NCBI GenBank assembly: GCA_965153355.1
Contig: OZ231128.1
Coordinates: forward strand, 19,158,001 to 19,222,000
Length of the DNA: 64,000 bases
Origin: Flaccisagitta enflata
Taxonomy: Eukaryota; Chaetognatha; Sagittoidea; Aphragmophora
Reading direction: 5' to 3'
Of this stretch, positions 1-15,384 are shown in pieces; position 1 is the first letter of the stretch, and the number at the start of each line of letters is the position of its first letter. The position numbers and the translations under genes were made by a program. The notes below the pieces were generated by a model. That model ran no database searches. It saw only the letters and a program-made list of their open reading frames with translations, and was not told where the DNA came from.

Positions 1-401
1 CAAACTTGCAGGGCTACATTTATGTCACCAATTTCTTTATGATTTGTTGAATCTCTTTGGAACCAAAAACGTAAATGTAGCAAATTAAGGGATCAAGAAA
101 ATTGCAGGAAGGGTTTGGAACCTCTCCTGAGTACTTAGAGAGAAGCTCTGCAAATTGCTTCCCTGATGAATGGTGGCAGTGATTCAGTCAAAGGGGACTA
201 ACATTAAATATTCATGGATTTGCAACTGATCTGTGTCCATTTTTATGTCAATAAATGAATGTTACAGGTGGAAACCAGTTCATTTCTTACAAATGACTCA
301 GTGACTAGAAATAAAAAAACAACACATATTTCATTACACTGACTTATTACGAAGTAAGTCATCGGACAAATGACTAGAAGCAAAACATAAACAAAAGACA
401 A
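1..401. other. No gene seen
   Basis: AT-rich unique-looking sequence. No frame with codon structure or recognisable domain is visible. The last bases lead into the foldback element copy that starts near 402. Confidence 0.5.
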
Positions 402-910
402 ACTAGTCATCCAAGGATCGCACATGGTCAGCGGTACCCGATGCCCTGCTGAGTGATCCAGTGAAGAAGTGGAGTGAGAGCAGGGCAGCGGCCCCAAAGG
501 GCCGATGTCCTGTAGAACACAGGGGGGAATTTCGAGACGTCCGTCCGTCCTGAGGGGGCTCTAGATGGCTGATTTATGCCACTAAAGGCATATCTGAGGG
601 TTGGAGAGCATAATTAAGGCTTGGAGAGCAGATTTGAGGTTTGGCGGGCTGGTTTTAAGCTTGGAGGGCTGATTGAAGGTCTGGAGGGCAGATTTGAGGT
701 CTGGGAGGCAGATTTAGGGCATGGGAGGGGGCTGATTAGAAGCCAAGAGGGCTGATTTTAGGCCTGGAGGGCTAAATTGAGTCCTGGGAGGGCTAATTTG
801 AGGCCATGACGGTCAATGGGGGGGATGGACGGACGGAAGGACGGAAGGACGGACGTCTCGAAATTCCCCCCTGTGTTCTACAGGACATTGGCCCTTTGGG
901 GCCGCTGCCC
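402..910 (+). mobile_element. Foldback TIR element, copy A
   Basis: The left inverted end (483 to about 552) and the right end (about 838-910) are near-perfect reverse complements over about 70 bp: GGGCAGCGGCCCCAAAGGGC reads in from the left and its complement closes the right end, followed inward by a segment ending in GACGTCCGTCC. Outside the left arm is a leader of about 80 bp containing GGTCAGCGGTACCC, which recurs in other copies. Between the arms is a degenerate minisatellite of about 25-30 bp units around GGAGGGCTGATTTGAGG. There is no coding capacity, so this is a non-autonomous element. The class is not recognised, and no target-site duplication is obvious. Confidence 0.75.
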
Positions 911-946
911 AAAAACGACAAAAAATAGTCGCAAAAGAATTAAATA

Positions 947-1341
947 GTCAGGGGTATCCGTGCCCTTCCCAAGTAGGTTGTGATTGAGCTTGGGGAGAGG
1001 AGCGGGGCAGCTTTCACTCATATAGGGAATTTCTCCTCCTTAGGGCTGAGATTTAGGCCTTGGACTGGGATTTGACCTTGGGGGTAGTATTTGGATTTTG
1101 TGCTTGAGGCTGGGATTTAGGATTTGAGGCCGAGATTTAGGCCTTGAGGTTGGGACTTGGGCCTCGAGGCTAGGATTTGGGTCTCAAGGATGGGATTTGG
1201 GCCCTGAGGCTGGAATTTGGACTTTGAGGCTGGGATTTGGGTCTTGAGGTTACGATTTGAGTAAGAGGGGAAGAAGGAGGAGGAGGAGAAGAAGAGGGAT
1301 AAGGAGAAAATTTCCATGTGTGGAAGCATGACGCCGCTGCC
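947..1341 (+). mobile_element. Foldback TIR element, copy B (diverged)
   Basis: This copy has the same plan as the one ending at 910. The left end runs through GGTATCCGTGCCC and GGGGCAGC, then come repeated units of the type GAGGCTGGGATTTGGG, and the right end closes with GACGCCGCTGCC. The inverted ends are diverged (GGAATTTCTCC against GGAGAAAATTTCC). The (AAC)n array begins directly at its right end. Confidence 0.55.
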
Positions 1342-1345
1342 GAAA

Positions 1346-1346
1346 A

Positions 1347-1445
<99 letters not shown>

Positions 1446-1447
1446 CG
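1346..1447 (+). repeat. (AAC)n microsatellite
   Basis: About 33 uninterrupted AAC units. It generates spurious poly-Asn, poly-Val, poly-Leu and poly-Cys frames on both strands. Confidence 0.97.
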
Positions 1448-1514
1448 AAAGCAATCGCACAACCCAACACTTCAAAGATACCAAGCCCGAGATGAACTAA
1501 CTCACGAGTTGAGA

Positions 1515-1882
1515 AACAAGGCCAACACCTATGAGTCGCGAGCGGGACATAAATAACTTAGGATTGCTCAAATTGACTTTGAATGACTCAAAATAACTTT
1601 AAAAGACTTTAAAAGAAATGAAACGATGTAAAATAAATTGAATTGACCAAATTGACTTAAGTGACTCAATATAACTTGTAATGACTTAAAATGACCTATA
1701 ATGACTTAGAATGATTTGATAGGACAAAGAATGACTTAAAATGACTAAAAATGACCTAAAATGAGTAAAAGTAATAAAAAGAGTTAAGTTTGACCAACAG
1801 ACCGACGGACCGATGGAGCGACGGACTGACGGACCGATGGATGGATGGACAAAGCGGGTTGTAGAGTCGCGTGCACGCAACT
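1515..1882 (-). repeat. Hairpin-ended dispersed repeat, long form
   Basis: Read on the + strand it begins AACAAGGCCAACACC and ends in GCGGGTTGTAGAGTCGCGTG plus a CACGCAACT arm. The interior is a degenerate array of TGACTTAAAATGACTTAGAA-type units followed by (GGAC/CGAC)n. It is the inverted orientation of the copy at 22613-22981. Confidence 0.65.
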
Positions 1883-1885
1883 AAA

Positions 1886-2056
1886 AACAAGGCCAGATAC
1901 ACGGCTACCGAAGTCGCAAGCGGGTGGGCGGATAAAAAAGGCTGAGCAAACATTTGTGCAGGAGCGGTGATGCAGAAACGCCAAAAAAGCAAAGCGTGAC
2001 CGACTGACCGACTGACCGACGGACATAGCGGGTTATTGAGTCGTGTGCACGCGACT
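1886..2056 (-). repeat. Hairpin-ended dispersed repeat, short form
   Basis: Begins AACAAGGCCAGATACACGGC and ends with the palindromic GTGTGCACGCGACT arm, after an internal (GACC/GACT)n stretch. It lies head to tail with the preceding copy, separated by only three A residues. Confidence 0.7.
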
Positions 2057-2169
2057 GAAAAAAAAACACTGAATGGAGACAAGAAAGAGAAAAGGAAGTA
2101 AGAATATCCACTCCATAAACTGTATAAAGTCGCAATCAGGCACAGCGGAGCATCGAAAATCTCGTACTA

Positions 2170-3673
<1,504 letters not shown>

Positions 3674-3681
3674 GTAGTCGA

Positions 3682-3817
3682 TAGGGATGTGGAAGCGGTC
3701 GATTTTAGTGCCGCTTCCAACGCTTCCGCTTCCGCTTCCGCTTCCATTTTGTAGTACAAATGCTTGTAGCTATCCCATCCTCCAAAACGGAAGCGGTCAA
3801 TCGCTTCCACATCCCTA
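3682..3817. mobile_element. hAT-type MITE with perfect 8-bp TSD
   Basis: A 136-bp element with inverted ends TAGGGATGTGGAAGCG at the left and its complement at the right. It is flanked on both sides by the identical 8-mer GTAGTCGA (3674-3681 and 3818-3825). An 8-bp duplication with short inverted ends is the signature of hAT-superfamily transposition. The interior holds CGCTTC hexamer repeats and no gene. The perfect duplication suggests a fairly recent insertion. Confidence 0.85.
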
Positions 3818-3825
3818 GTAGTCGA

Positions 3826-4204
3826 GATGGTTGAGTTGAGAGAGATCGTAAGAGTTGAGCATCATTGTGAGTATCTTGAACGGTTGTGAGGGTTGAGAAA
3901 AAAGGAGTTTAGAATGATTCAGGAGTTGAGAACTACAATGATCGCACATTCAGATTGAAATGAAATAAAGAAAGAATCAAGCATAGCTCTGCGTAAATTA
4001 ATTTCTCATTCAAACGACCTCTAAGAGAAAGAAATCAAGAATCAAGAATCAAGAATCAAGAATTAAGATTATCGAAACGACAAAAGCATTGATTCATTCC
4101 AACTTCCAGAGCGCAAATTAAGGGTTGCAGATTATTAACAGGATTGCTAATTGCTTCAAGTCAAGGACACAAAATCAGTAAGAATAGTAGTAAAAGCGTT
4201 AGAC
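3826..4204. other. No gene seen
   Basis: AT/GA-rich sequence with a short ATCAAGA tandem near 4035-4065. Nothing else is recognisable. Confidence 0.5.
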
Positions 4205-4983
4205 GGTCAGCGGTGCCCGTGCCCTGCCTAAGTCGGTTGTGCTCAAAGTTTTGGGGGAACAGGGCAGCGGCTCCGAAGGAGTCCATGACCTATGCTTTCA
4301 CACAGGGGAATTTTCCCTTTCTCCTTCTTCTCCTCCTTCTTCTCCTCCTCCGTACGCCCCCCCCCCTATCCTAGCCTCAAGGCCCAAATTTCAGTCTTGA
4401 GGCCCAAACCCCAGTCTGATGGCCAAAATCCCATCCTTGAGGCTCTACTACTCGACTCAATAAAAAAGCCGCACTTTTAAATGGCAAATTGTCATACTAA
4501 ATTTCAAAAAAACTAATTAAAATCTTAGACCATTAGAAAGCTCTTGAAAAGATCTTTCATTTGGCGCCAATCTGGTATTGCTATCTTTTTTCGTTTAGAA
4601 ATGGCATTAGTTTGAGTAAAAATGTTGCCTATTTCAGTTTTGCAATCCCTATAAAAAATGCATTTTACCAAAATAGTGCTTATCTTTGCAGAGCTCTAGC
4701 TCCTAAACCGTTTGAGATACAGATCTGGGATTGGTCTAGAATGAAAGAAAATTCAGAAATCTTTCAAATGACTTTAACAGAAAAATTTTCAGATAATTTC
4801 TTTTTCTTATACATCAACTCAAAACAGGGTGCGGCTTTTTTTTTGAGTCGAGTAGTAATCCCATCCTCAAGGCTCAAATCTCATCCTTGAGGCCCAAATC
4901 CCACCCAAAAAGAGAAAAAGAGGGAGAAAGAGAAAATTCCCTTGTGTGAAAGCATACAGCGACCCCCTCCGGGCTGCTGCCCC
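4205..4983 (+). mobile_element. Foldback TIR element, copy C, interrupted
   Basis: Starts GGTCAGCGGTGCCCGTGCCC, has a left arm near 4262-4320 and a right arm near 4905-4983 (complementary through ACACAGGGGAATTTTCCC against GAAAATTCCCTTGTGTG), and an interior of TTGAGGCCCAAATCCCATCC-type units. The element at 4447-4857 is inserted in this interior array. Confidence 0.65.
4447..4857. mobile_element. MITE nested in foldback copy C
   Basis: Inverted ends TACTACTCGACTCAA, then an A-run and GCCGCAC, with the exact complement at the right end. The interior carries GGCGCCAA and CGTTTAGAAATGGCATTAG, the core shared with elements at 21238, 30899, 46369 and 47902. It interrupts the minisatellite of the surrounding foldback element and is therefore younger than it. 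Confidence 0.75.
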
Positions 4984-5585
4984 AAAAGGATTTCAAACAA
5001 CACTGAAAAGCAGACGCGTGTAGATTGATGCCAAACAATGTCAACTGAGAAAACCTCTTTTAAAGAAAAACATCTGCGTAAAACGAGTATTGCCAAAGTA
5101 TAGTCAGAATGACATGAACGGCGTCGGAGTATGTTTGGATATTTACGTATGAATAATGATATGATATTGAGAAAAGCAGTCAACAAATACTCATAAAAAA
5201 GGGCAAATCATGTCATTTAGAGCAAGATATTTTCATATAGCAATCCAGTTAGTCTTTTCTAAAGAGTTATTATCGGAATAATCACAACAAAATATTTCTT
5301 TTTTAAAAGTGTTTCCATTAGTCAGTCGCAACAGCTTGATTGGTCACTACCACAAGGACAATTGAGGTGACAGCCGAAAGTCGAAAAAAAGAAGAGGACG
5401 TGAATAGTTAAAAAAAGCTCGCCGCCCTGTAGCTCCTTCAAGCGGTTGGGTGCCAGTCAAAGGTAGTCAGTCTGTAACCGTTAGCCACTAAACTACTCAT
5501 GACCGCATCATTTGTAAGTTATAATGATTACTAATGTCGTGGCTTCTCATCTGTATTTAAGGGCACAGTTTCCCTATTTCCCCTC

Positions 5586-5586
<1 letters not shown>
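4984..5586. other. No gene seen
   Basis: Unique-looking AT-rich sequence without a supported frame or recognisable repeat. Confidence 0.5.

Positions 5587-5652
<66 letters not shown>
5587..5652 (+). repeat. (GTCT)n-(CT)n compound microsatellite
   Basis: About six TGTC/GTCT units pass directly into about 20 CT units. The same tetramer-to-dimer order is seen in the arrays at 9931 and 28970. Confidence 0.95.
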
Positions 5653-5654
<2 letters not shown>

Positions 5655-6532
5655 CTCCAGAGGAAAATGGAGAGAAAGCACAAAGAAGAAAAACCTGAGA
5701 GCGGAAAATCGAAAGAGAGTGAAAAATACTTGCAAAAGCGTCGGATGGTCAGCGGTACACAATGCCCATCAGTTAGCCTCAATATCTGTGTCAAGGGGTG
5801 AGATGGTGACTGATAAACTGTCCAATTCGCTGTTGAATCTCAGGCGTAACACACATATGGATCAACGCACCAAAGTAATGCTATGGACTGATATCTGCAC
5901 ATATCATAACTAATGATACCGGGTACCGCTGGCCAATGATCATCTAACACTCTGCAACTGTACGCTGTTCCAGTGATATCGTTTTTCGTTCATAACATTT
6001 CCATCATCTACCTTTTTTGAGCTTTTCTTCATGGAGAATTTTTGTTGGAAGTTCAAAGGTGAAATACTAAATATCAAAAATATTTTAGTGGTCATTTTTT
6101 ACAGATTGTTCATGCGGAAATTCACCGACTACAGTTTTGTTTCCATACTTTTGGTCTAGATAGTATTATGCTCTCGTTGACTAAAAAAAATGTAGATTGT
6201 TTTGTTCTTACGCTCTGTTTTTCATGTTGTTTGTTCATCTTTTTTTTTTTCATCCTGCTGCCTCAGCCTCTGACATTGAACTTGATTTTGTACCTCAGTG
6301 TGCATGTGTGAGCCCGCGTGAGCGAGTGTGTGAGAGAGTGTGTGACTCCAAAACAATCTACTAACCAAAACTAGTTGAGGGCAAATTGTTATTACTTTTG
6401 TAACCATAATACAAGAAATTCCAAACAGCAACAATGTTAATGAACCATACCCTTGAAAGGTCAAGATTACTGCGACAACCGGACATTGCAAACCAAGGTA
6501 CTGAGTAGCAAAACAAGTATACCCCAACATAA
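5653..6532. other. No gene seen; foldback leader fragments
   Basis: GGTCAGCGGTACAC at about 5748 and the inverted GGGTACCGCTGGCC at about 5928 are leader fragments of the foldback family facing each other. The rest is AT-rich with no supported gene. Confidence 0.45.
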
Positions 6533-7776
<1,244 letters not shown>

Positions 7777-8156
7777 ATCTCGATGGGCAATACGCCGATT
7801 GTATCCCGGGACTTTGCTGATTCGCTCCCATGCGCCCCCTTCACAATGTGACACTCACGATTCTATTTCAAACAAGCCAATGCGCAGCTTTCTACCTGGA
7901 TGGGAACCTTTTTTAGGCTCAATTTCAAATTAACAAAGAAAATAAAAGGATTTTCTTAAGAGGATTCTTAAGGGGATTTTTTTCCCATTGATTTCAATGT
8001 AAACTTTAAATGGGCCCTAAAAAAGGTTCCCATCAAGCTAGAAAGCTGCGCATTGACTCGTTTTGAATGAAATTGTGAGTGTTATATTATGAATGGGGCA
8101 CATAAGAGCGACTCAGCTAAGTCCCGGGATGCAATCGGCGTAATGGGCAACTCGTA
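7777..8156. mobile_element. Foldback MITE with ~160-bp arms
   Basis: The left arm starting ATGGGCAATACGCCGATTG and the right arm ending in CAATCGGCGTAATGGGCA are reverse complements with about 10 percent mismatch over about 160 bp (shared inner landmarks: CCCGGGACTT, AATGCGCAGCTTTCTA, GGGAACCTTTTTTAGG). A short AT-rich spacer separates them. There is no gene inside. The superfamily is not assigned. Confidence 0.75.
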
Positions 8157-9930
8157 AAAAGGTTGTCTCCTTTGGTAGCTATACTTTTTATATTATATTA
8201 AGTGAATGTTTCCTATGTCCTATTTGTCAATACGATGAAAGTTAGACGGTTGTTGTTGATGTATAATGATTGTATTAAACGAATCATAACCAAACTTTTA
8301 AATATCATATTCCCAATATTTCGACCGAAAAACATCAGCCTTCTTCAGGGGAGAATTTTATTTAGCGGCTTAACTATCGGATCTTGCTTTGTATTGGCGA
8401 AGAATAGTATTGAGAAAAATATGTTGAAATAATGGCTCATCGTTTACAATCATACCAAATGACAGAAATTCATTAAATTGGAAATAGTTTCCAAATGTTC
8501 CCGTCTGCCTGTTTGACCATTCGTCTTTAGCTATTTTAGTAGGGTAAGTTCCATTTCATAAGATGTGAGAGATAAGATAGTTTTGTTCATGTTGATAATA
8601 GAGAAGGTTCAGTTATCCGTAAAACCTATCCGCATCAGATCCTTGCCGGTATCTCACGGAAAACCGATTGACGTTTTCACGCTTTCACTAATACTTAGAA
8701 CATGATACAATTAATGAGTTCTCGTTCATTCACAAATTTCAATAATTACCATAAATGGTCACAATTCAACATTCAAGCCAACTTTTAGATACGAAGAATA
8801 TTTCAGCAGTTATTATCACGAATATCTAATATTCAATCCTACGTTTTATTGAACAAGTTCATGAAACCACCTTCGCGTGAAATCGAAAAGGAAGACAAAA
8901 ATTAAGAAAATGGAAAAAGAATCGAATAGAGGATATTTAAAAAATGCCATTGAAAAAATTAAAAATGTATTCTAATAATCTTCAGAATCGCAACGAAGAA
9001 AGATTAAAAACATTGTGAAGAACTAACGGGTTCGACCAACGGACGGACGGACAGACTGACTGACAAACTAATATTTAGAGTTGCATAGCGCGCAACTTTA
9101 AAGAAATCTCCTGACTCAGCAATATCAGTTTGGTGATGCGCGAAGGCGAAAATTACCCTCGTAAAATTTCAATGAAAATTTCGCGGAAGAGAAAGAAGAA
9201 AAAAATGACGAGAAAATCGCAGCCTTGAGCAAACTGGGAAGACATGCGTTGCTTTAGCTTTTCTTTTGTCGGCTCTCAGCATCTATTTCCTGCTTAACAA
9301 CTCCTATATCTTCTTTTTCAACTTCTTGAGCCCTCTTTCTTCTAGTCCATATGTCCATGCATTGTGTCATTTGGTCTGTTGATCATGCAAATCCGTAATT
9401 AGGAAATTTACGCAAATTTGTGCATATAGTCTTTATCATCCGTTTCCTCCTTATCAACTTCTACGTAATTCTGCTTCAGCAGTCACAATTCGTCGATTCT
9501 CTTCAATACTACACACCTCCTTTCCCATAGTAAAACATAGGGACTGGGGAGGAAGAAGAGCTAAATTCCCTCCTGTACATTTTCTATGGGAAATGAGGGG
9601 GGGGGGGCGGAGTGGCGGCCCAGGTTTTGCATGATCCAATGGGTTTGAAATTTTGGGAGGCGTCTTTTACATCAAATGGTATACATAGCCAAACATAATG
9701 GATCTGGGCACATTGGGTCAAAAGCCCCCGGGCTGATGTACAGAATGTACAGATGTACTTTTCTGCGCTGTTACTCAACTCTCGTTGAAACGTTTAATTC
9801 ACTTACTACAGTAAAGTTACTCCCACCTTTGCTTCCATAAAGCAAAATCAAGTTATACCAGCCTCTACTTTCCGTTTCCGCTTCCGCCATGAGACATTTT
9901 CATTAGATCGTTTAAACTCTCCTGGTGCTC
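8157..9930. other. No gene seen
   Basis: AT-rich DNA. A fragment of the hairpin-ended dispersed repeat lies at about 9030-9090 (GACGGACGGACAGACTGACT followed by AGTTGCATAGCGCGCAACT). A G-run and CT-poor stretch sits at 9595-9625. Confidence 0.45.
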
Positions 9931-10711
<781 letters not shown>

Positions 10712-11367
10712 ACTAGTCATCCAAGGATCGCACATGGTCAGCGGTACCTGATGCCCTGATGGAGTGATCAAGCAAAGTAGTGGAGTGAGAGCAGGGCAGC
10801 GGCCCCAAAGGGCCGTTGTCCTGTAGGACTCAGGGCTGAATTTCGAGACGTCCTGAGGCAGATTTGAAGTTGGGATGGCAGGATTTAGTCCAAAAGTGCA
10901 GATTTGAGGTTTGGGGGGCAGGCTTGAGGCTCAGAGGACAAATTTGAGGCCTGAAGGTTTGATTTGAGGCCTGAAGGGCTGATATGAGGTCAGGAGGGCT
11001 GATTTGCAGTCTTGAGGGCAGATGTGAGGTCCGGAGAGCTGATTTGAGCTCTCAAGGGCTAAATTGAGGTCTGAAAGAGCTAATTTGGTGGCTCAGGGGG
11101 CCAAAATCAGGCCTGAGACAGCAGAATTGAGGCTTTGATGTCCAAGAGGGGGGACGGACGGAAAGACGGAAGGATGGAAGGACGGACGGAAGGACAGACG
11201 GACGGACGGACGGACGGACGGACGGACGGACGGACGGACGGACGGACGGACGGACGGACGGACGGACGGACGGATGGACGGACGGATGGACGGACGGACA
11301 GACGGACGGACGTCTCAAAATTCCCCCCTGTGTCATACAGGACATCGGCCCTTTGGGGCCGCTGCCC
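10712..11367 (+). mobile_element. Foldback TIR element, copy D
   Basis: The leader ACTAGTCATCCAAGGATCGC is identical to the start of copy A. Then comes the left arm GCAGGGCAGCGGCCCCAAAG, an interior of about ten units of the type GAGGTCTGGAGGGCTGATTT, a GGAC array (11150-11310), and the right arm ending GGGGCCGCTGCCC. No coding content. The (GGAC)n expansion sits exactly where copy A has only a few GGAC units. Confidence 0.8.
11150..11310 (+). repeat. (GGAC)n array inside foldback copy D
   Basis: About 38 GGAC units with a few GGAA and GGAT variants, adjoining the right inverted arm. It yields spurious Asp/Gly/Arg/Thr and Ser/Val/Arg/Pro frames. Confidence 0.9.
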
Positions 11368-11371
11368 AAAA

Positions 11372-11496
11372 AGTATCGAAAACGCTCGTTTTCCCTCTTT
11401 TCAACTTGATGACCTCGGACCGACGGACCAACAAACGGACGGAAGGACTGACGGACAGACAGACAAAGCCTCGTATAGGGTTGCGTGTCCGCAACT
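11372..11496 (-). repeat. Hairpin-ended dispersed repeat, partial
   Basis: Ends GGTTGCGTGTCCGCAACT and is preceded by (GGAC)-type units and TTTTCAACTTGATGACC. The AACAAGGCC end is missing because the foldback element abuts it. Confidence 0.6.
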
Positions 11497-12521
11497 GAAA
11501 ATTGTTGAAGTTGGCCCATGTCATTAAGTGATTTATGGTTGTTGTGGGCTGAAAGGCAGCTTGGAGACATATTTTCAGGTTGGGATGGAGTTTTCGGCCA
11601 CAGTGTGTCGCCCAGACTCATCCTATCCAGAACCTCACGTTATCTGTTTTATCCACCTTTAGAAGGGCAAAAGAGAGAAAATGAGCACTGAATTGGAAAG
11701 CATTCAGAGCTCAATTACCGGACTAACAGAATTGGCAAAATTGGCAGATACTTCAGAATTCGCAGATGGCTCATGAGAGTATTTAATCCTAATTTGATCT
11801 GAGCCGAAAATTTGAAATATTTCAATGAAAACCTGGGTCCTTATCAGAACAGAATAATTTACAAGCCTTTCATGCTCTCATGAACTCTCTCTAATCCGAT
11901 TCATTGATCACAGAGAATCTGAATAACAATTATGCAAATTGACATTTTTTTAGGTCGTCTTCACTAAACTCGCTATGTTACAGAAAACAGATGACAAAAT
12001 TCATGTAAATAAGCAACAAAGTTAACACACGCATTAAAGGATATTACCACAGGAGATTGCCTTGGCAATGTTTTATTGACAGTAGGGACAGGTAACTCAA
12101 TACACAACTTATCTCAACTATGAGTCAATTTGCGATGAATCTGATCATTTTTTCAAGGTCAAATTACAAATCATTAAAAAGCGGAATAAGAGTAGTTTAG
12201 AAACTGATTGCGGGCAAGTTTGTCGCTTCTATGGTTAAAATTAAAGTAGAAAGTAAAAAAAGAAAAAGAAAATGATAATAAGTTGCGTATGAAATTCTCT
12301 GTTGCTACTGTTACGTCATTTCGATGTGCGAAATTGCCCTTCTTAATCTCGAGAAAATTGCGATATGATATCATTAGCTAAGGATCACAAAAATTAAAAT
12401 CAAAGTGCCTTCTAGGATATCACGCGTTAGAAAAAGGATCATCAAGAACTAAGTGAGTCTCTTTATCTGGGTAACACTTTTTTAACATCATCAAGTCTTG
12501 AGAAAAAGCAAGAGATGAGAG

Positions 12522-12522
<1 letters not shown>
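11497..12522. other. No gene seen
   Basis: AT-rich, apparently unique sequence without a supported frame. Confidence 0.5.
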
Positions 12523-12615
<93 letters not shown>

Positions 12616-12616
12616 G
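12523..12616 (+). repeat. (GA)n microsatellite
   Basis: About 45 GA units, passing at 12616 into a (GGAC)n array to about 12660. Confidence 0.96.
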
Positions 12617-12861
12617 AGACGGACGGACGGACGGACGGACGGACGGACGGACGGACGGACAGACAGACGGAGAGACAGACCGATAGACAAACACCCTCAC
12701 GGCCTCGTCCACTCCACAAACACTCGCACACACAGACAATCACAACGGGAGCATCGAAAATGCGCGTTTTCGCAATTTTCAACTAGATCACCATGACGGA
12801 CCAACGAACGGACCAAAGAATGGACGGACAAAGCCTCTTATAGTGTTGCGTGTCCGCAACT
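12617..12861 (-). repeat. Hairpin-ended dispersed repeat with GGAC expansion
   Basis: The + strand ends AGTGTTGCGTGTCCGCAACT after GGACAAAGCCTCTTATA. A (GGAC)n array and a diverged interior lie upstream. The AACAAGGCC end is not recognisable. Confidence 0.6.
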
Positions 12862-13680
12862 AAAAGGACAAAAAAAAAACCCAGAGAAATCTCGAAAAGA
12901 AGTGTGAGAATGAAGAATGGGAAGTTCAACGCGCGTGTGTTCATCGTTACCAGCAGACGGGAAGAAGAGAAGCTTCAGCTGGCTTACATTCCATGTCCGA
13001 TTTAGGAAACTCAGTGTTTTAACCTCGAAGTGATGAGGTGGGCGTACAATGCCGTAAAGAGAGATGGTGGTAAATGAGCGCAATGAAATATGTGTGGTGC
13101 GAGGAAATGCAGTTGAGGCTGAGCCCTGGTAAAAAATGGGGGTTGTGAGGATTGGAAGTGGGGGCGAGGGAATGGTGGGGCGGACTGGGTCTAGAACTTT
13201 TCTGTCAATTTATGGAATAATGTCAGAATAGTTGCCAACAGTTGATTTATATAGATAATGGATTAAAGCTCCTAATTGATCTCTTGATAGTACAAATGCA
13301 GGAAAGAATTTCCCAATTGGACCATCTTTTCACAGGCAACTGACTAATGGTAACAATCATTTTTGCGGGCTCTGGCTGGTAGATCTTCCCAGCTATGCCA
13401 TTGCCAAGTGGTTATTGGTAGGTGATCAGTAACATTTTCATGGACGTTTTAAAATGAATTGGTACTTTTTTCATGTTTTACCAATAAAGGCGGCTCTCGC
13501 CGACCGGAAAAAAGTCGTAAATGGGAGTCTTTTTTTTCATTGCATCTTCTTCTGTGTGCATCTCCTGATGTCTGGTTGACTGTCTGCCTGTTTTTGTCAT
13601 TCAATCTGTCTCTCTGCGTCTCTTTTTTGGTCTTCCTTTGTCTTTGAGTGTGTGCGTGTGTGCTTGCGTGTGTGTGTCTC
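12862..13680. other. No gene seen
   Basis: Mixed sequence with a purine-rich part (13090-13200). No supported gene. Confidence 0.45.
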
Positions 13681-13936
<256 letters not shown>

Positions 13937-15384
13937 TTTCTATGTGTGTATGTATGTGTGTGTGGGGGGGGGGAGTGTGAGTCTCTCTCTGTCTTTCTCT
14001 TTCTCTTTCATTTTCTATTTTCTTTCTCTCTCCCTCTCTCTCTTTCTCTCTTCCAAGCAGAATAAAATGCAAAAGCTAGCGTCATAAAACTCAGAGTCAA
14101 TTTGTGTAACATCCTGACTATTCTGTATTGTTACCTAGGGGCTCAAAAATAGGATCAAGGAAAAATCTCAATTTTCACGAAAATGCGAAAAAATAAAAAA
14201 AGATTAAAAAATTCATAGCGCCAAAACAAATGATCGTAGAGACTTCTGGTTAGCGCCATTTGAAAGAGAAAAATAAGCTCTTTCTTAGCTATGAATATCA
14301 AAAAATGTATCATCTCAGTCAGGAAATGGCTCAACTTTCGCAAATTCCTCAAATCAAAAATGGAAAACCTGATTTCTCCCCTACGTTTCAAAAAGTCGAA
14401 TTACGTAATTCGACTTTTTTCCAATGATATGTTTTATGTTTATGTTTTTATGTTTTATGTTATGTTATGTTATGTTATGTTATGTATATTTTAGGACCTG
14501 TTCGCTTGTTGCTTGGGGATGGCAGCCCATCGTGTGTGACCAGTGGTCAATGAGCCATGACCCTACACCTAGAGGGCAGCCAATAATACAGACGCCCACA
14601 TCCCAGTTTTTGGCTGCCAATGGCCACCATTCGGCATCCAATGACCTGCTTTGGATTCCTTCACGCTTCACGTTCTTTTGTGGCTTCTTCCCAAACCATC
14701 GCAACCATCCTACCGTCCTTACCATCCCTTCCATTCCCCCATCCCCACCATCTTTACCATCCTTACCATCCTTACCATCCTTACCATCTCCACTATCCCT
14801 TGACACTCAGTTTCCTTGTTTAAGACGATTTCCTCCATTCCTACCATCCCTACCATCCTTACCATCCTTTCCATCTCCACCATCTCTACTATCCCTTCTC
14901 ACTGAAATTCCTTGTTCGAGATGTTTTCCTCCATTCCACCATCCCTACCATCTTTGCCATCCCCACTATCCTTACCATCCTTACAGGGGTGTATATAATT
15001 GAGTCGCTTTTGATTCCCCCCCCTGCCTTTGATTTTCTAACCCACAACGCATTGCATCGCGTTTTTATATCTATCATTTTATTCCCCATAGAGCAATAGG
15101 ACAATGTAGTTAAGGTTTAAATAGTGTTAAAATGTGTTTTTCTAATTAGGCTTTATGATTTGGTACTGTCAAAAGTTATATTTCCCAAAAATTTCCTTTT
15201 TTTCTCTTTTTTCCCCCTTTAATTTCCTTCCCCATCTCCAGAACCTTTGATTAGAACTCAATTATATACAGGCCTGCATCCTTACCATCTCCATCATGTC
15301 TTCTATCCCTTCTCACTCAGCTTCCTTGTTCGCGACGATTTCCTCCATTTCCAGGTCAAAGCCCAGAAAAGATGCATCCAAGTG
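13937..15384. other. No gene seen; short tandem arrays
   Basis: Contains TATGT pentamers at 14448-14484, a palindromic GTCGAATTACGTAATTCGAC at about 14395, and TTACCATCC nonamers at 14700-14990 that appear twice around copies of a TTTCCTCCATTCC unit. None of the open frames here looks coding. Confidence 0.5.

Noticed and set aside
1117-1500. Poly-Val, poly-Leu, poly-Cys and poly-Asn frames
   Set aside because: Translation of the (AAC)n array.
11052-11621. 189-codon frame on the - strand with Ser-Val-Arg-Pro repeats
   Set aside because: Produced by the (GGAC)n array of foldback copy D.
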